Assembly: GCA_014728835.1 (NCBI GenBank)
Contig: WJKY01000067.1
Location: forward strand, 1 to 8,891
Reading direction: 5' to 3'
DNA from: Candidatus Woesearchaeota archaeon
GTDB lineage: Archaea > Nanobdellota > Nanobdellia > UBA10117 > WJKY01
DNA length: 8,891 bases
The number at the start of each line of letters is the position of its first letter. The stretch's first letter is position 1. The notes beneath the pieces were generated by a model. It made no database searches. It saw nothing but the letters and a program-made list of their open reading frames with translations, and had not been told where the DNA came from. The position numbers were made by a program, and so were the translations under genes. Positions 1-5,470 of this stretch are shown in pieces.

Positions 1-156
1 AGTTTATATTGCACATATACTTTTCCAGGAAATAAAGATTGGAGCGAAGATGGTAAATTAACATCTGAAGATGAAATTCCTTGCTACAGTAATAAAATAG
101 CATCTTATTGTTCAACAACTGTTGGAGGCGAAAAAATAACTCAAGATGATTGCTAA
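1..156 (+). CDS. C-terminal end of an unidentified cysteine-containing protein (partial)
   Basis: The first reading frame is open from base 1 and stops with TAA at 154-156, giving the last 51 residues of a gene that begins before the window. This tail is polar and acidic, with four cysteines (tail residues 4, 28, 37 and 51, the last being the C-terminal residue), a composition like the extracytoplasmic domains of the genes that follow. The next gene starts inside it, an 11-base overlap, so the two are probably co-transcribed and translationally coupled. No family was recognised. By context it is likely another secreted or membrane-anchored member of the same cluster, but its N-terminus, where a pilin-like signal would be, is not visible. 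Confidence 0.7.
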   Translation, partial: SLYCTYTFPGNKDWSEDGKLTSEDEIPCYSNKIASYCSTTVGGEKITQDDC

Positions 157-832
157 ATCTAAAAAAGGTTTAGGCATGGTATCAATTATTTTTATTATTT
201 TATTAGCGCTTATTATTTTTGTAGTACTTGTTTTTTTAGGAACAGGATTAGTTGAAAGTGCTGGAGGCAAGCTTAAAGCAATCTCTGGTCTTGGTGAAGA
301 AGAAATTGATGTAGGCGGCACACAATACCAAAGCGAAGCTTGCGCATCAAGTTGGGAATGTCAAAAAAATCTTGCTTGTGTTGATAATGAATGCCAGCCA
401 TCAGTCACCACTGACCCTGCGTTTGTTATTTATGCAAAATTAAATTGTCATAATAGTTATTCTAAATTCTTAGAAAAAAAAGATGAAAAAGGTGATTGTA
501 AGTCTTTTGTAGCTGGAAATTATTATTTAGAAGCTAGTTCTGATAAAAGCAAACCAATTGATAAAAAAGGAGAAACAGGACCATCATATAGTAAGTTTTA
601 TGTTTATGCAGAAGCAGGACCAACTCCAACACAGCTTGAAGATTATGGATTTGAACTTGTTCAAGAAAAACAACCTGAAGAAGGTAAAAAAAATATCTAT
701 AATATGAATATGAACACAATTTACAAAGCTAATTTTGACAGTGAGTGGAGGTTTTGTGGATGGGTACAAGATAGTAACTGTGATGATAATAGTGGAAAAA
801 TCGCAATCAGAATAGATGAGATAAAAAAATGA
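146..832 (+). CDS. Pilin-like membrane-anchored protein with cysteine-rich outside domain
   Basis: A 228-residue protein of unrecognised family. Residues 1-8 are a short positive head ending in SKKG, followed by Leu-Gly and a hydrophobic helix at about 10-35. This fits the archaeal class III signal, with predicted cleavage after Gly8. The remaining ~190 residues should lie outside the membrane. They contain eight cysteines (66, 72, 78, 83, 101, 118, 204, 212). The first four form a compact C-x5-C-x5-C-x4-C knot, reminiscent of small disulfide-bonded modules, and the even count suggests disulfides. The ATG overlaps the previous gene by 11 bases; an in-frame ATG at 176 would remove the Lys-rich head and is less likely. 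The stop overlaps the next start (ATGA at 829-832). Function is unknown; a minor pilin or surface-complex subunit is inferred from the signal and neighbours. Confidence 0.85.
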   Translation: MIAKSKKGLGMVSIIFIILLALIIFVVLVFLGTGLVESAGGKLKAISGLGEEEIDVGGTQYQSEACASSWECQKNLACVDNECQPSVTTDPAFVIYAKLNCHNSYSKFLEKKDEKGDCKSFVAGNYYLEASSDKSKPIDKKGETGPSYSKFYVYAEAGPTPTQLEDYGFELVQEKQPEEGKKNIYNMNMNTIYKANFDSEWRFCGWVQDSNCDDNSGKIAIRIDEIKK

Positions 833-984
833 AATCTAAAAAAGCACAAGCTGGTTGGTATTGGAGTATTTTAATTATTATTTTAGTTATTATTTCAATT
901 GTTTTGATTGTTGGTTATTACACAGGAATATTTCCAAAATTCACAGAACATGCAAAATCAGTTTTTTTCGGACCTTTAGATTAA
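829..984 (+). CDS. Small (51 aa) pilin-like single-helix protein
   Basis: A 51-residue gene starting in an ATGA overlap with the upstream stop and ending with TAA at 982-984. The head is MKSKKA followed by Gln-Ala, the textbook archaeal class III processing site (KKA|Q), then a Trp/Tyr-containing start and a long Ile/Leu/Val helix at about 13-31. Only about 20 residues follow the helix, with no cysteine. It is too small to carry an outside domain, so it would be almost all helix after processing, as in short archaeal pilins or archaellin-like packing subunits. Start overlap, exact signal match and a gap of one base to the next gene support it as real despite its length. The role as filament or scaffold subunit is inference; no family was recognised. 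Confidence 0.8.
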   Translation: MKSKKAQAGWYWSILIIILVIISIVLIVGYYTGIFPKFTEHAKSVFFGPLD

Positions 985-985
985 A

Positions 986-1159
986 ATGAATAAAAAAGCC
1001 CAGTTCAATACAATAATTACCTTAATTATAGTAATAATAGCAATTTTGCTTATAGTAGCTGCGATTTATTTATTTTGGGGTGGAGTAGAAACTCACGCCA
1101 AATTGCCTGAGCCAGGTGCTTTAGTGGCGATACCTTTGTTTTTAAAAAGTAAAGCATAA
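986..1159 (+). CDS. Small (57 aa) pilin-like single-helix protein
   Basis: A 57-residue gene beginning one base after the stop of the preceding small gene and ending with TAA at 1157-1159. The head is MNKKA followed by Gln-Phe, again a canonical KKA|Q class III site, then a hydrophobic helix at about 9-30 and a short tail of some 25 residues rich in Pro, Ala and Leu, ending in Lys-Ser-Lys-Ala. There are no cysteines. It resembles its neighbour at 829-984 in size and plan, though the sequences beyond the head are not obviously alike, so a tandem duplication cannot be claimed. It may be a structural pilin-like subunit or an assembly helper. The family was not recognised. Confidence 0.78.
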   Translation: MNKKAQFNTIITLIIVIIAILLIVAAIYLFWGGVETHAKLPEPGALVAIPLFLKSKA

Positions 1160-1162
1160 AAA
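1155..1162 (+). promoter_or_regulatory. Weak TATA-like box ahead of the beta-propeller gene
   Basis: CATAAAAA is centred 26.5 bases upstream of the ATG at 1185, the same spacing as the four clearer boxes in this window. It overlaps the stop codon of the previous gene. The match to a TATA box is poor at the first position, so it may be a chance AT-rich run; an internal leaderless promoter here is a possibility only. Confidence 0.35.
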
Positions 1163-1184
1163 CCAGCCATGCTTTGATTTTATC

Positions 1185-2576
1185 ATGAAGAAAGGAGGTT
1201 TTATTGTTGGCACAATTATTGCAGTAGTACTTACTGTAGTTTTTATATTAGTTTTCGCAAATACTTTAACTAATTTTTTCAGAGGAATGCCAACTGTTAA
1301 AGGAACAATTGGTGATTCAGAGCAAGTTGTTTGTTTCACAGAGCACAGGACTGTGCATTGTTTGGAAAAGGAAACAGGTGAAGAAATTTTTACATTTACA
1401 GCTGCCAAGGCTTGGGGAAGTGGAGAATCAAAAGCTTCGCCTTTGCTAACTAAAGATGGCTTATATTTTGGAATTGTTAATCATTTTTGCGCATATGATT
1501 TAAGTGGCAATAAAAAATGGGATTGCGTGAAATATAACAGCAAAATACAAACCAGCGCAGCTGAAACTGATACTTTGGTTTGTTTTGGAGATGAAAAGCA
1601 ATATCACTGCCTTTCAAAAATCAGCGGAACTGAATTAGTTACGAGTGATAAAATAATAAAAGACGCAATTACTCCGATAGTTGATAGCAATTATATTTAT
1701 TTTGCTTTTGATGGAATTAAAAAAAGAAACATTAAATTTTCTGAAGGTCATACAGAAAAAGTTTTTGAAACAAAAATTAAATTAACAGAAGCTAATAAAG
1801 ACGAAGCTAAAGTTGAAATTGATGGATCAGAAAAAACCATTGATGAAGGTGAAGAAAGAGAGTTTGGTAGTTTAGCTATTAAAGTTAATGAATGTAAAAA
1901 TAATGATTATTGTAAATTAACAATTAAACATGAAAAAGGATTTATTGAAAAAAGAGATGCTCAAAATAATATAGTAGATAGTGCTGTAGTTGGTAAGCGA
2001 ATAAGCACAGAATTAGTAGTAAGTGAAAACTATATTTGTTTTGGAGATAATAAAAAAGATAAAATACATTGTTTAGATAAAAATAATTTAAGTTTTGATT
2101 GGCCATTTGCTGGTAAAAGCGGTAAGTTCAAGAGTGCGCCAGCAATAGATAAAGAAGACGGAACTGAAGTGATTTATTTTGGTACTGGAAAAACAATTGA
2201 TAAATATACTATGACTGGAGTATCTTATGGTTGGTCTGGAAAAGGCTTTGGTGATACAGCAGCAACAGATTTAGTTTTAGGAACCAAATATGTTTTTGGA
2301 GGCATTAAAAATTGGATAATAGGTTTAGATAAAAATACAGGTTCAAGTTTATTTAGATTTTATATTCCAGAAACTTGGGACTACCGAATACCTGAAGCAA
2401 GGCCAGTTGTTGTAGATGGTTATTTATATTTTGCACTTGAAAAAGTTTGCAAATATAATGAAACCTTAAGTGGCACATTATTAACTGAAGATAATGCTGA
2501 ATGGTGTATAGATTTTGATAATCAGATTAAAGGGCATATAACTGCTTTGCCAAAGACAAGTGAGGTAACTACATGA
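1185..2576 (+). CDS. Membrane-anchored PQQ/WD40-like beta-propeller protein with pilin-like signal
   Basis: A 463-residue protein. The head MKKG followed by Gly-Phe and a helix (about 6-27) anchors it as a class III signal-like protein. The rest reads as repeated PQQ-type beta-propeller blades, recognisable by the alternation of 'xxLYFG/VCFG' strands, 'CL/YDL' strands and Lys-x-(Thr/Ser)-Gly turns. Units lie at about 47-71, 82-114, 130-151, 161-176, 278-306, 316-350, 360-393 and 405-430. This fold is used in BamB and many archaeal surface proteins as a protein-interaction scaffold; catalytic quinoprotein activity is not suggested. Twelve cysteines include repeated close pairs within blades (50/59, 102/114, 133/142, 285/296). 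Residues about 190-265 do not fit the blade pattern and look like an inserted small beta domain. The stop overlaps the next start (ATGA). It may be a scaffold or adhesin in the pilin-like complex; the fold is fairly certain, the role inferred. Confidence 0.88.
   Translation: MKKGGFIVGTIIAVVLTVVFILVFANTLTNFFRGMPTVKGTIGDSEQVVCFTEHRTVHCLEKETGEEIFTFTAAKAWGSGESKASPLLTKDGLYFGIVNHFCAYDLSGNKKWDCVKYNSKIQTSAAETDTLVCFGDEKQYHCLSKISGTELVTSDKIIKDAITPIVDSNYIYFAFDGIKKRNIKFSEGHTEKVFETKIKLTEANKDEAKVEIDGSEKTIDEGEEREFGSLAIKVNECKNNDYCKLTIKHEKGFIEKRDAQNNIVDSAVVGKRISTELVVSENYICFGDNKKDKIHCLDKNNLSFDWPFAGKSGKFKSAPAIDKEDGTEVIYFGTGKTIDKYTMTGVSYGWSGKGFGDTAATDLVLGTKYVFGGIKNWIIGLDKNTGSSLFRFYIPETWDYRIPEARPVVVDGYLYFALEKVCKYNETLSGTLLTEDNAEWCIDFDNQIKGHITALPKTSEVTT
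2562..2566 (+). promoter_or_regulatory. Ribosome binding site for the gene at 2573
   Basis: GAGGT lies six bases before the ATG at 2573 and matches the complement of the archaeal 16S 3' end. It supports that ATG and shows that this overlapped internal gene has its own Shine-Dalgarno site, unlike the leaderless genes in the window. Confidence 0.7.
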
Positions 2577-3238
2577 AAAGTAAAAAAGCACTAACGCAAG
2601 GTCAATTAGTTGCCGGAATAGTTATTACAATAGTTGCATTTATGGTTGTGTATTTTGCAGTTGTTGCACCAATTGCTAGTGGAGCACCAAGTACATTCTC
2701 AGATGAGATGTGTCATATGAATACTGCTTTGATAAATGCTGTTGGTACAGGTGGGAAATGGATTCCACCTTTGTTTTTTTGTAGTATGCGCAAAGCTGAA
2801 ATAAAAGCAGATAATTGGAAAGAATGCCCTGAAGAATATAAAACTAAATATGATGCAGCTGAAACTAAAAATAAACCAAAAGCGCTTAAAGATTGTGCAG
2901 CATATCAAATCGGAAAATTAGCAGACAGATGCTGGTATATGGGTGGCAAAGGTAAAGTTGATTTTGGAATTCTAAAAGGAAAGCGCTTTGATTGTTTTAA
3001 TGTTGTTGTAACAAACATGGGCAAAAATAAAAAACTAAATGAAAATGATATTAGAAACGGCATAAAAGCTGTAAAAGAAAATGGCGAATTAAAATATGGT
3101 ATTTCTTATAAAGAAGATTCAAATGAATTTTCATTTGAACCAAATGATAAACATATAGAAACAGGTAAAGTTGCACCAATGTATTATTGCTTTGGTGGTT
3201 TAGTAAGGCAAGTTTCTTTTTTTGGTTGTGAGGATTAA
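2573..3238 (+). CDS. Pilin-like membrane-anchored protein, eight cysteines, CW motif
   Basis: A 221-residue protein starting in an ATGA overlap and preceded by a good ribosome binding site. The head MKSKKA plus Leu-Thr, then a helix at about 11-33, fits the class III signal. The outside part has eight cysteines (47, 70, 85, 108, 120, 141, 206, 219). Notable is a central Cys-Trp-Tyr-Met-Gly-Gly-Lys-Gly-Lys stretch (120-128) followed by Asp-Phe and later Cys-Phe (141-142), and a Cys-Phe near the C-terminus (206-207). My impression is that CW...GKGK...CF patterns recur in hypothetical proteins of DPANN archaea, but this needs a search. The even cysteine number suggests disulfides. It may be a minor pilin or surface-complex subunit; no named family was recognised. 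Confidence 0.87.
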   Translation: MKSKKALTQGQLVAGIVITIVAFMVVYFAVVAPIASGAPSTFSDEMCHMNTALINAVGTGGKWIPPLFFCSMRKAEIKADNWKECPEEYKTKYDAAETKNKPKALKDCAAYQIGKLADRCWYMGGKGKVDFGILKGKRFDCFNVVVTNMGKNKKLNENDIRNGIKAVKENGELKYGISYKEDSNEFSFEPNDKHIETGKVAPMYYCFGGLVRQVSFFGCED

Positions 3239-3251
3239 CTTATTCGCTAGC

Positions 3252-3259
3252 TTTAAATA
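3252..3259 (+). promoter_or_regulatory. TATA box, leaderless internal promoter for gene at 3282
   Basis: TTTAAATA is centred 26.5 bases upstream of the ATG at 3282, the position expected when transcription starts at or next to the start codon. It sits in one of the few real gaps in the cluster (43 bases) and probably drives the last four genes (3282-5213) as a separate unit, in addition to any read-through from upstream. Confidence 0.7.
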
Positions 3260-3281
3260 AACCAATTTTCTTTAAAAATTA

Positions 3282-3722
3282 ATGGCCACTAAAAAAGGAG
3301 TTTCAACAAAGATGATACTTTCTTTAGGAATTGTTCTTTTAGTGGCAATTGTTTTATTAATTGGAGCAAACATTATTGCACCGCTTTTCAAAGATACACC
3401 AGCATATGTTGCAATAGAAACTGCATTTTCAATAGATGCTATTAATGCAGCTCCAGAAGATGCAAATTTTGAATTTAAGTTCCCAAGCCAAGCTGAAGAA
3501 TGTGATTTTAGAATATATGATAAAAAAGTTGAGTTATATTGCCAAAAAATATCTTTTGCGCCAAAAACATATACTGAAAAATTTTTTGCAAAGGAAATAA
3601 AAGATATTTCAGAAAACCAAGTTAAAAAATTCAGATTAACAAAAAAATATGATGAAACTAAAGGTGAAAATACTAAAATAAAAATAGGAGTCAAATTAAA
3701 AGACAAATGGTATTTCTTTTGA
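3282..3722 (+). CDS. Pilin-like membrane-anchored protein, one cysteine pair
   Basis: A 146-residue protein. The head MATKKG plus Val-Ser, then a helix at about 11-35, fits the class III signal. After it comes an Ala/Ile-rich segment (about 42-57, ending Asn-Ala-Ala-Pro-Glu-Asp), then strands 'FEFKFP', 'CDFRIYD' and 'VELYC', an alternation typical of archaeal minor-pilin-like proteins where a helix leads into a short beta-sheet. Two cysteines (74 and 87) bracket a probable hairpin. The C-terminal half is Lys-rich and ends Lys-Trp-Tyr-Phe-Phe. The start is supported by a TATA box at leaderless spacing. Its 3' end overlaps the next gene by 16 bases. It begins a run of four genes with tight spacing that are probably made together. 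Exact function is unknown. Confidence 0.85.
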   Translation: MATKKGVSTKMILSLGIVLLVAIVLLIGANIIAPLFKDTPAYVAIETAFSIDAINAAPEDANFEFKFPSQAEECDFRIYDKKVELYCQKISFAPKTYTEKFFAKEIKDISENQVKKFRLTKKYDETKGENTKIKIGVKLKDKWYFF

Positions 3723-4210
3723 AAAATAAAAAAGCAGTAGAATGGCCAATGATAATGATTTATGTAATCTTTACAGCCATATTATTTATTATGGGTATTT
3801 TTATGATTTTTAGTGTTGCAGATGTGTCTATTACAGATGTTGATAAAGATTTAGATGAATTATATTTTACTTTACTTGCAGATAGAATAATTAATTCAGC
3901 TGACTGCGCTGCTTTGCAAGAGATATATACAGACGAACTTGGAAATACAAAATACCAAGTAAGACCAGGAACAGTAATGTGGAGTAAATTTTACTCTAAT
4001 GCAGATGATATAAGTGATTGTATTGGAGGAAAAAAACTTTGTTTTGTGTTAGAAGATTTAAAAACTGATAATACTATGAGCGGTTGTACAGGAGGAATGT
4101 CGCCAGAAGAAATATCAATACAAGATTCTTATTTTGTTCAGATTTATTATAATGATGAAAATATCAATAATGGTTTATTAACCATACAATTCAAAAACGT
4201 GAAACCATGA
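3707..4210 (+). CDS. Pilin-like membrane-anchored protein, four cysteines
   Basis: A 167-residue protein if the ATG at 3707 is used. An alternative TTG at 3719, which overlaps the upstream stop (TTGA), would give a head of the form M-KNKKA, the same as its neighbours, and may be the true start. The KKA is followed by Val-Glu-Trp-Pro and a helix at about 15-37. The outside domain begins with a helix around 47-69 (Asp-rich, then 'LLADRIINSADC'), a pattern I associate with archaeal pilin-cluster proteins, and holds four cysteines (67, 105, 112, 127). It ends in beta-like strands (141-163). The stop overlaps the next start (ATGA). The role is inferred as a minor pilin or pseudopilin. Confidence 0.84.
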   Translation: MVFLLKNKKAVEWPMIMIYVIFTAILFIMGIFMIFSVADVSITDVDKDLDELYFTLLADRIINSADCAALQEIYTDELGNTKYQVRPGTVMWSKFYSNADDISDCIGGKKLCFVLEDLKTDNTMSGCTGGMSPEEISIQDSYFVQIYYNDENINNGLLTIQFKNVKP

Positions 4211-4674
4211 AAAAAGCACAAGCACCAATACATTTAATGGTAGAATTTGTTTTGGCAGTTGTATTACTTTCAATTGTTTTTCTTTTGGTAAAATTTATCG
4301 TAGCTGTTCCAGGCGGACTGGGACCAGTAAAATTAGATGTTAAGTTAAATGCAACATCCACTTCTCGCGTTTGCAGTCATGATTTAATTAATCTGCTTAG
4401 AGCAACAGATGAGGAAAGTGGGTTAGAATATGCACAATTACTTGCTTTAGATTCAGATGACTTCCAATCAAAAGCTTATGATTATTTTAATGACAGTTTT
4501 AAGCGAGGCTATATAACACAACAAGATTGGAAACTTATTGTTACAAAAGACACAACTCCTATTGTAACAGTGGGGCCGCTTGAAGAAATACCTATTACAA
4601 AAAGTTGTACGCAATATGTACCTAGTTTAACACCAGGCCAATATTATGTTGTAAAATTAGGAACGGAATATTAA
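4207..4674 (+). CDS. Pilin-like membrane-anchored protein with KKAQ signal
   Basis: A 155-residue protein starting in an ATGA overlap, with a short GTGA ribosome-binding match at 4199-4202, four bases before the ATG. The head MKKA followed by Gln-Ala-Pro-Ile is a canonical class III processing site. The helix spans about 8-33. The outside part has two cysteines (56 and 134) far apart in sequence, the first in a Cys-Ser-His-Asp-Leu-Ile-Asn-Leu-Leu-Arg stretch that probably forms a helix packed against the sheet. Pro/Thr-rich segments follow at about 115-142. The next gene starts two bases after the stop. No named family was recognised; it belongs by design and position with the pilin-like set. 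Confidence 0.86.
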   Translation: MKKAQAPIHLMVEFVLAVVLLSIVFLLVKFIVAVPGGLGPVKLDVKLNATSTSRVCSHDLINLLRATDEESGLEYAQLLALDSDDFQSKAYDYFNDSFKRGYITQQDWKLIVTKDTTPIVTVGPLEEIPITKSCTQYVPSLTPGQYYVVKLGTEY

Positions 4675-4676
4675 AA

Positions 4677-5213
4677 ATGTTTAAATCAAAAAAAGGAATA
4701 TTTGCATTTGCTGTTGTGTTAGTTATAATGATTGCATTTGGAGCAATTTTAGTTGGTATAGGCAGCCAGAAGAAAGTTTATGCAGAAATCGGCGGCAAAC
4801 AAATAAACATGCTGAATGCTTACTCAGAAGCTGAAAAAACTCATGAATATGTTAAGTTTTCTGCGCTCCACTCAGCAGCTATTACAGCTCAAGAATTAAA
4901 TGCAAAAACAGGAACAAAGTGTTTTTCAAACGTAAATAAAGCAACATTTCAAAATAAATTCAAAGATAAAATGGATTTATATTTACAAAATTATAAATCT
5001 ACTAATATTGATTTAAATGTTAGTGAATTAAATTACAATTATGAATATTCAATTAAACCCGATAAAATAACAATTGATTGTTTTGCTCAGCCAAATATAA
5101 CAATCAAAAGCAGAAAAATTGATTTTACTTATTCAACTCAAGGCTATGTTAAGGCAGAATTAACATGTGAAGATTATACTAATTACGCCAAAACAAAATC
5201 TTTTGTAGTTTAG
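4677..5213 (+). CDS. Pilin-like membrane-anchored protein, last gene of the cluster
   Basis: A 178-residue protein. The head MFKSKKG plus Ile-Phe, then a helix at about 8-28, fits the class III signal. Residues about 34-77 look like one long amphipathic helix (Ala, Glu, Lys and Leu, with 'AYSEAEKTHEYVKFSALHSA' inside it), as in the extended N-terminal helix of pilins. The C-terminal part alternates in a beta manner with Asn/Thr-rich strands. It has three cysteines (82, 135, 164), the only odd count in the complete cysteine-bearing members. It begins two bases after the preceding stop. Its own stop overlaps by four bases the end of the convergent minus-strand gene, so this is the 3' boundary of the cluster. 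Specific function is unknown. Confidence 0.86.
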   Translation: MFKSKKGIFAFAVVLVIMIAFGAILVGIGSQKKVYAEIGGKQINMLNAYSEAEKTHEYVKFSALHSAAITAQELNAKTGTKCFSNVNKATFQNKFKDKMDLYLQNYKSTNIDLNVSELNYNYEYSIKPDKITIDCFAQPNITIKSRKIDFTYSTQGYVKAELTCEDYTNYAKTKSFVV

Positions 5214-5392
5214 CTGTGTCTCCAGTGCTGAAAAATTCCAATTACTAATAACATACCAGAAAACATAGCTATCATTGAAGCTAATTCATAAGAAAATAAA
5301 GTGCCTATTCCTAATAAGTTAGTTATACAAAGTGGAGCTGCAAACAATCCAAATACCATCAGTGGCAAATAATGATGTGGTTTATAGGCCAT
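5210..5392 (-). CDS. Small two-helix membrane protein, function unknown
   Basis: A 60-residue minus-strand gene. It starts with Met-Ala-Tyr-Lys-Pro-His-His-Tyr and has two hydrophobic segments (about 9-28 and 35-54) separated by a short Gly/Thr/Tyr-containing loop, then ends in Gln-His-Trp-Arg-His-Ser. Histidines cluster at both ends, which would lie on the same side of the membrane if both helices span it. The reading is supported by a TATA box at the leaderless distance upstream on the minus strand, by neat packing between the 3' end of the pilin-like cluster and the start of uL16, and by a membrane-protein composition that would be unusual for a chance antisense frame. It is convergent with the cluster (four-base 3' overlap) and divergent from uL16. 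No family was recognised. Confidence 0.78.
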   Translation of the reverse strand: MAYKPHHYLPLMVFGLFAAPLCITNLLGIGTLFSYELASMIAMFSGMLLVIGIFQHWRHS

Positions 5393-5414
5393 GTTTTAGA
5401 GTAAGATTTGCTAG

Positions 5415-5422
5415 TTTTTAAA
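5415..5422 (-). promoter_or_regulatory. TATA box for the minus-strand small membrane protein
   Basis: On the minus strand this reads TTTAAAAA, centred about 26.5 bases before the ATG whose first base is 5392. The spacing equals that of the other boxes here and implies leaderless transcription. Confidence 0.65.
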
Positions 5423-5441
5423 TGTTATCTTAGCAGTAAAC

Positions 5442-5449
5442 TTTAAAAA
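5442..5449 (+). promoter_or_regulatory. TATA box for the uL16/L10e gene
   Basis: TTTAAAAA is centred 25.5 bases upstream of the ATG at 5471, consistent with a leaderless mRNA. With the minus-strand box at 5415-5422 it makes the 78-base spacer a compact bidirectional promoter region. Confidence 0.68.
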
Positions 5450-5470
5450 TGCACTTCAAAAGCTAATAAT

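Noticed and set aside
112..321. 69-residue minus-strand open frame opposite the first complete gene
   Set aside because: Antisense shadow of the hydrophobic helix region; no promoter-like box or domain seen.
534..769. Two overlapping 61-residue minus-strand frames
   Set aside because: Low-complexity Tyr/Phe/Leu text opposite Lys/Glu-rich coding sequence, typical of antisense shadows.
1191..1200. Strong Shine-Dalgarno-like AAAGGAGGTT just inside the gene at 1185
   Set aside because: It encodes Lys-Gly-Gly of the signal head, and no in-frame start codon follows at a usable distance; starting later would remove the pilin-like head.
1142..1408. 88-residue minus-strand open frame across the start of the beta-propeller gene
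   Set aside because: It spans a gene boundary on the plus strand, has no recognisable domain and lies opposite clear coding sequence.
2699..2908. 69-residue minus-strand Phe-rich frame
   Set aside because: Antisense of a Lys/Glu/Ala-rich stretch of the 2573-3238 gene; no independent support.
3217..3223. Run of seven T near the end of the 2573-3238 gene as a possible terminator
   Set aside because: It lies inside the coding sequence (Phe codons) before the stop; it may weaken read-through but cannot be called a terminator.
3272..3706. 144-residue minus-strand open frame covering almost all of the gene at 3282-3722
   Set aside because: The plus-strand gene has a pilin-like signal, a TATA box at the right distance and tight linkage to the next gene; the minus frame is a mirror of its AT-rich codons with no promoter or family features.
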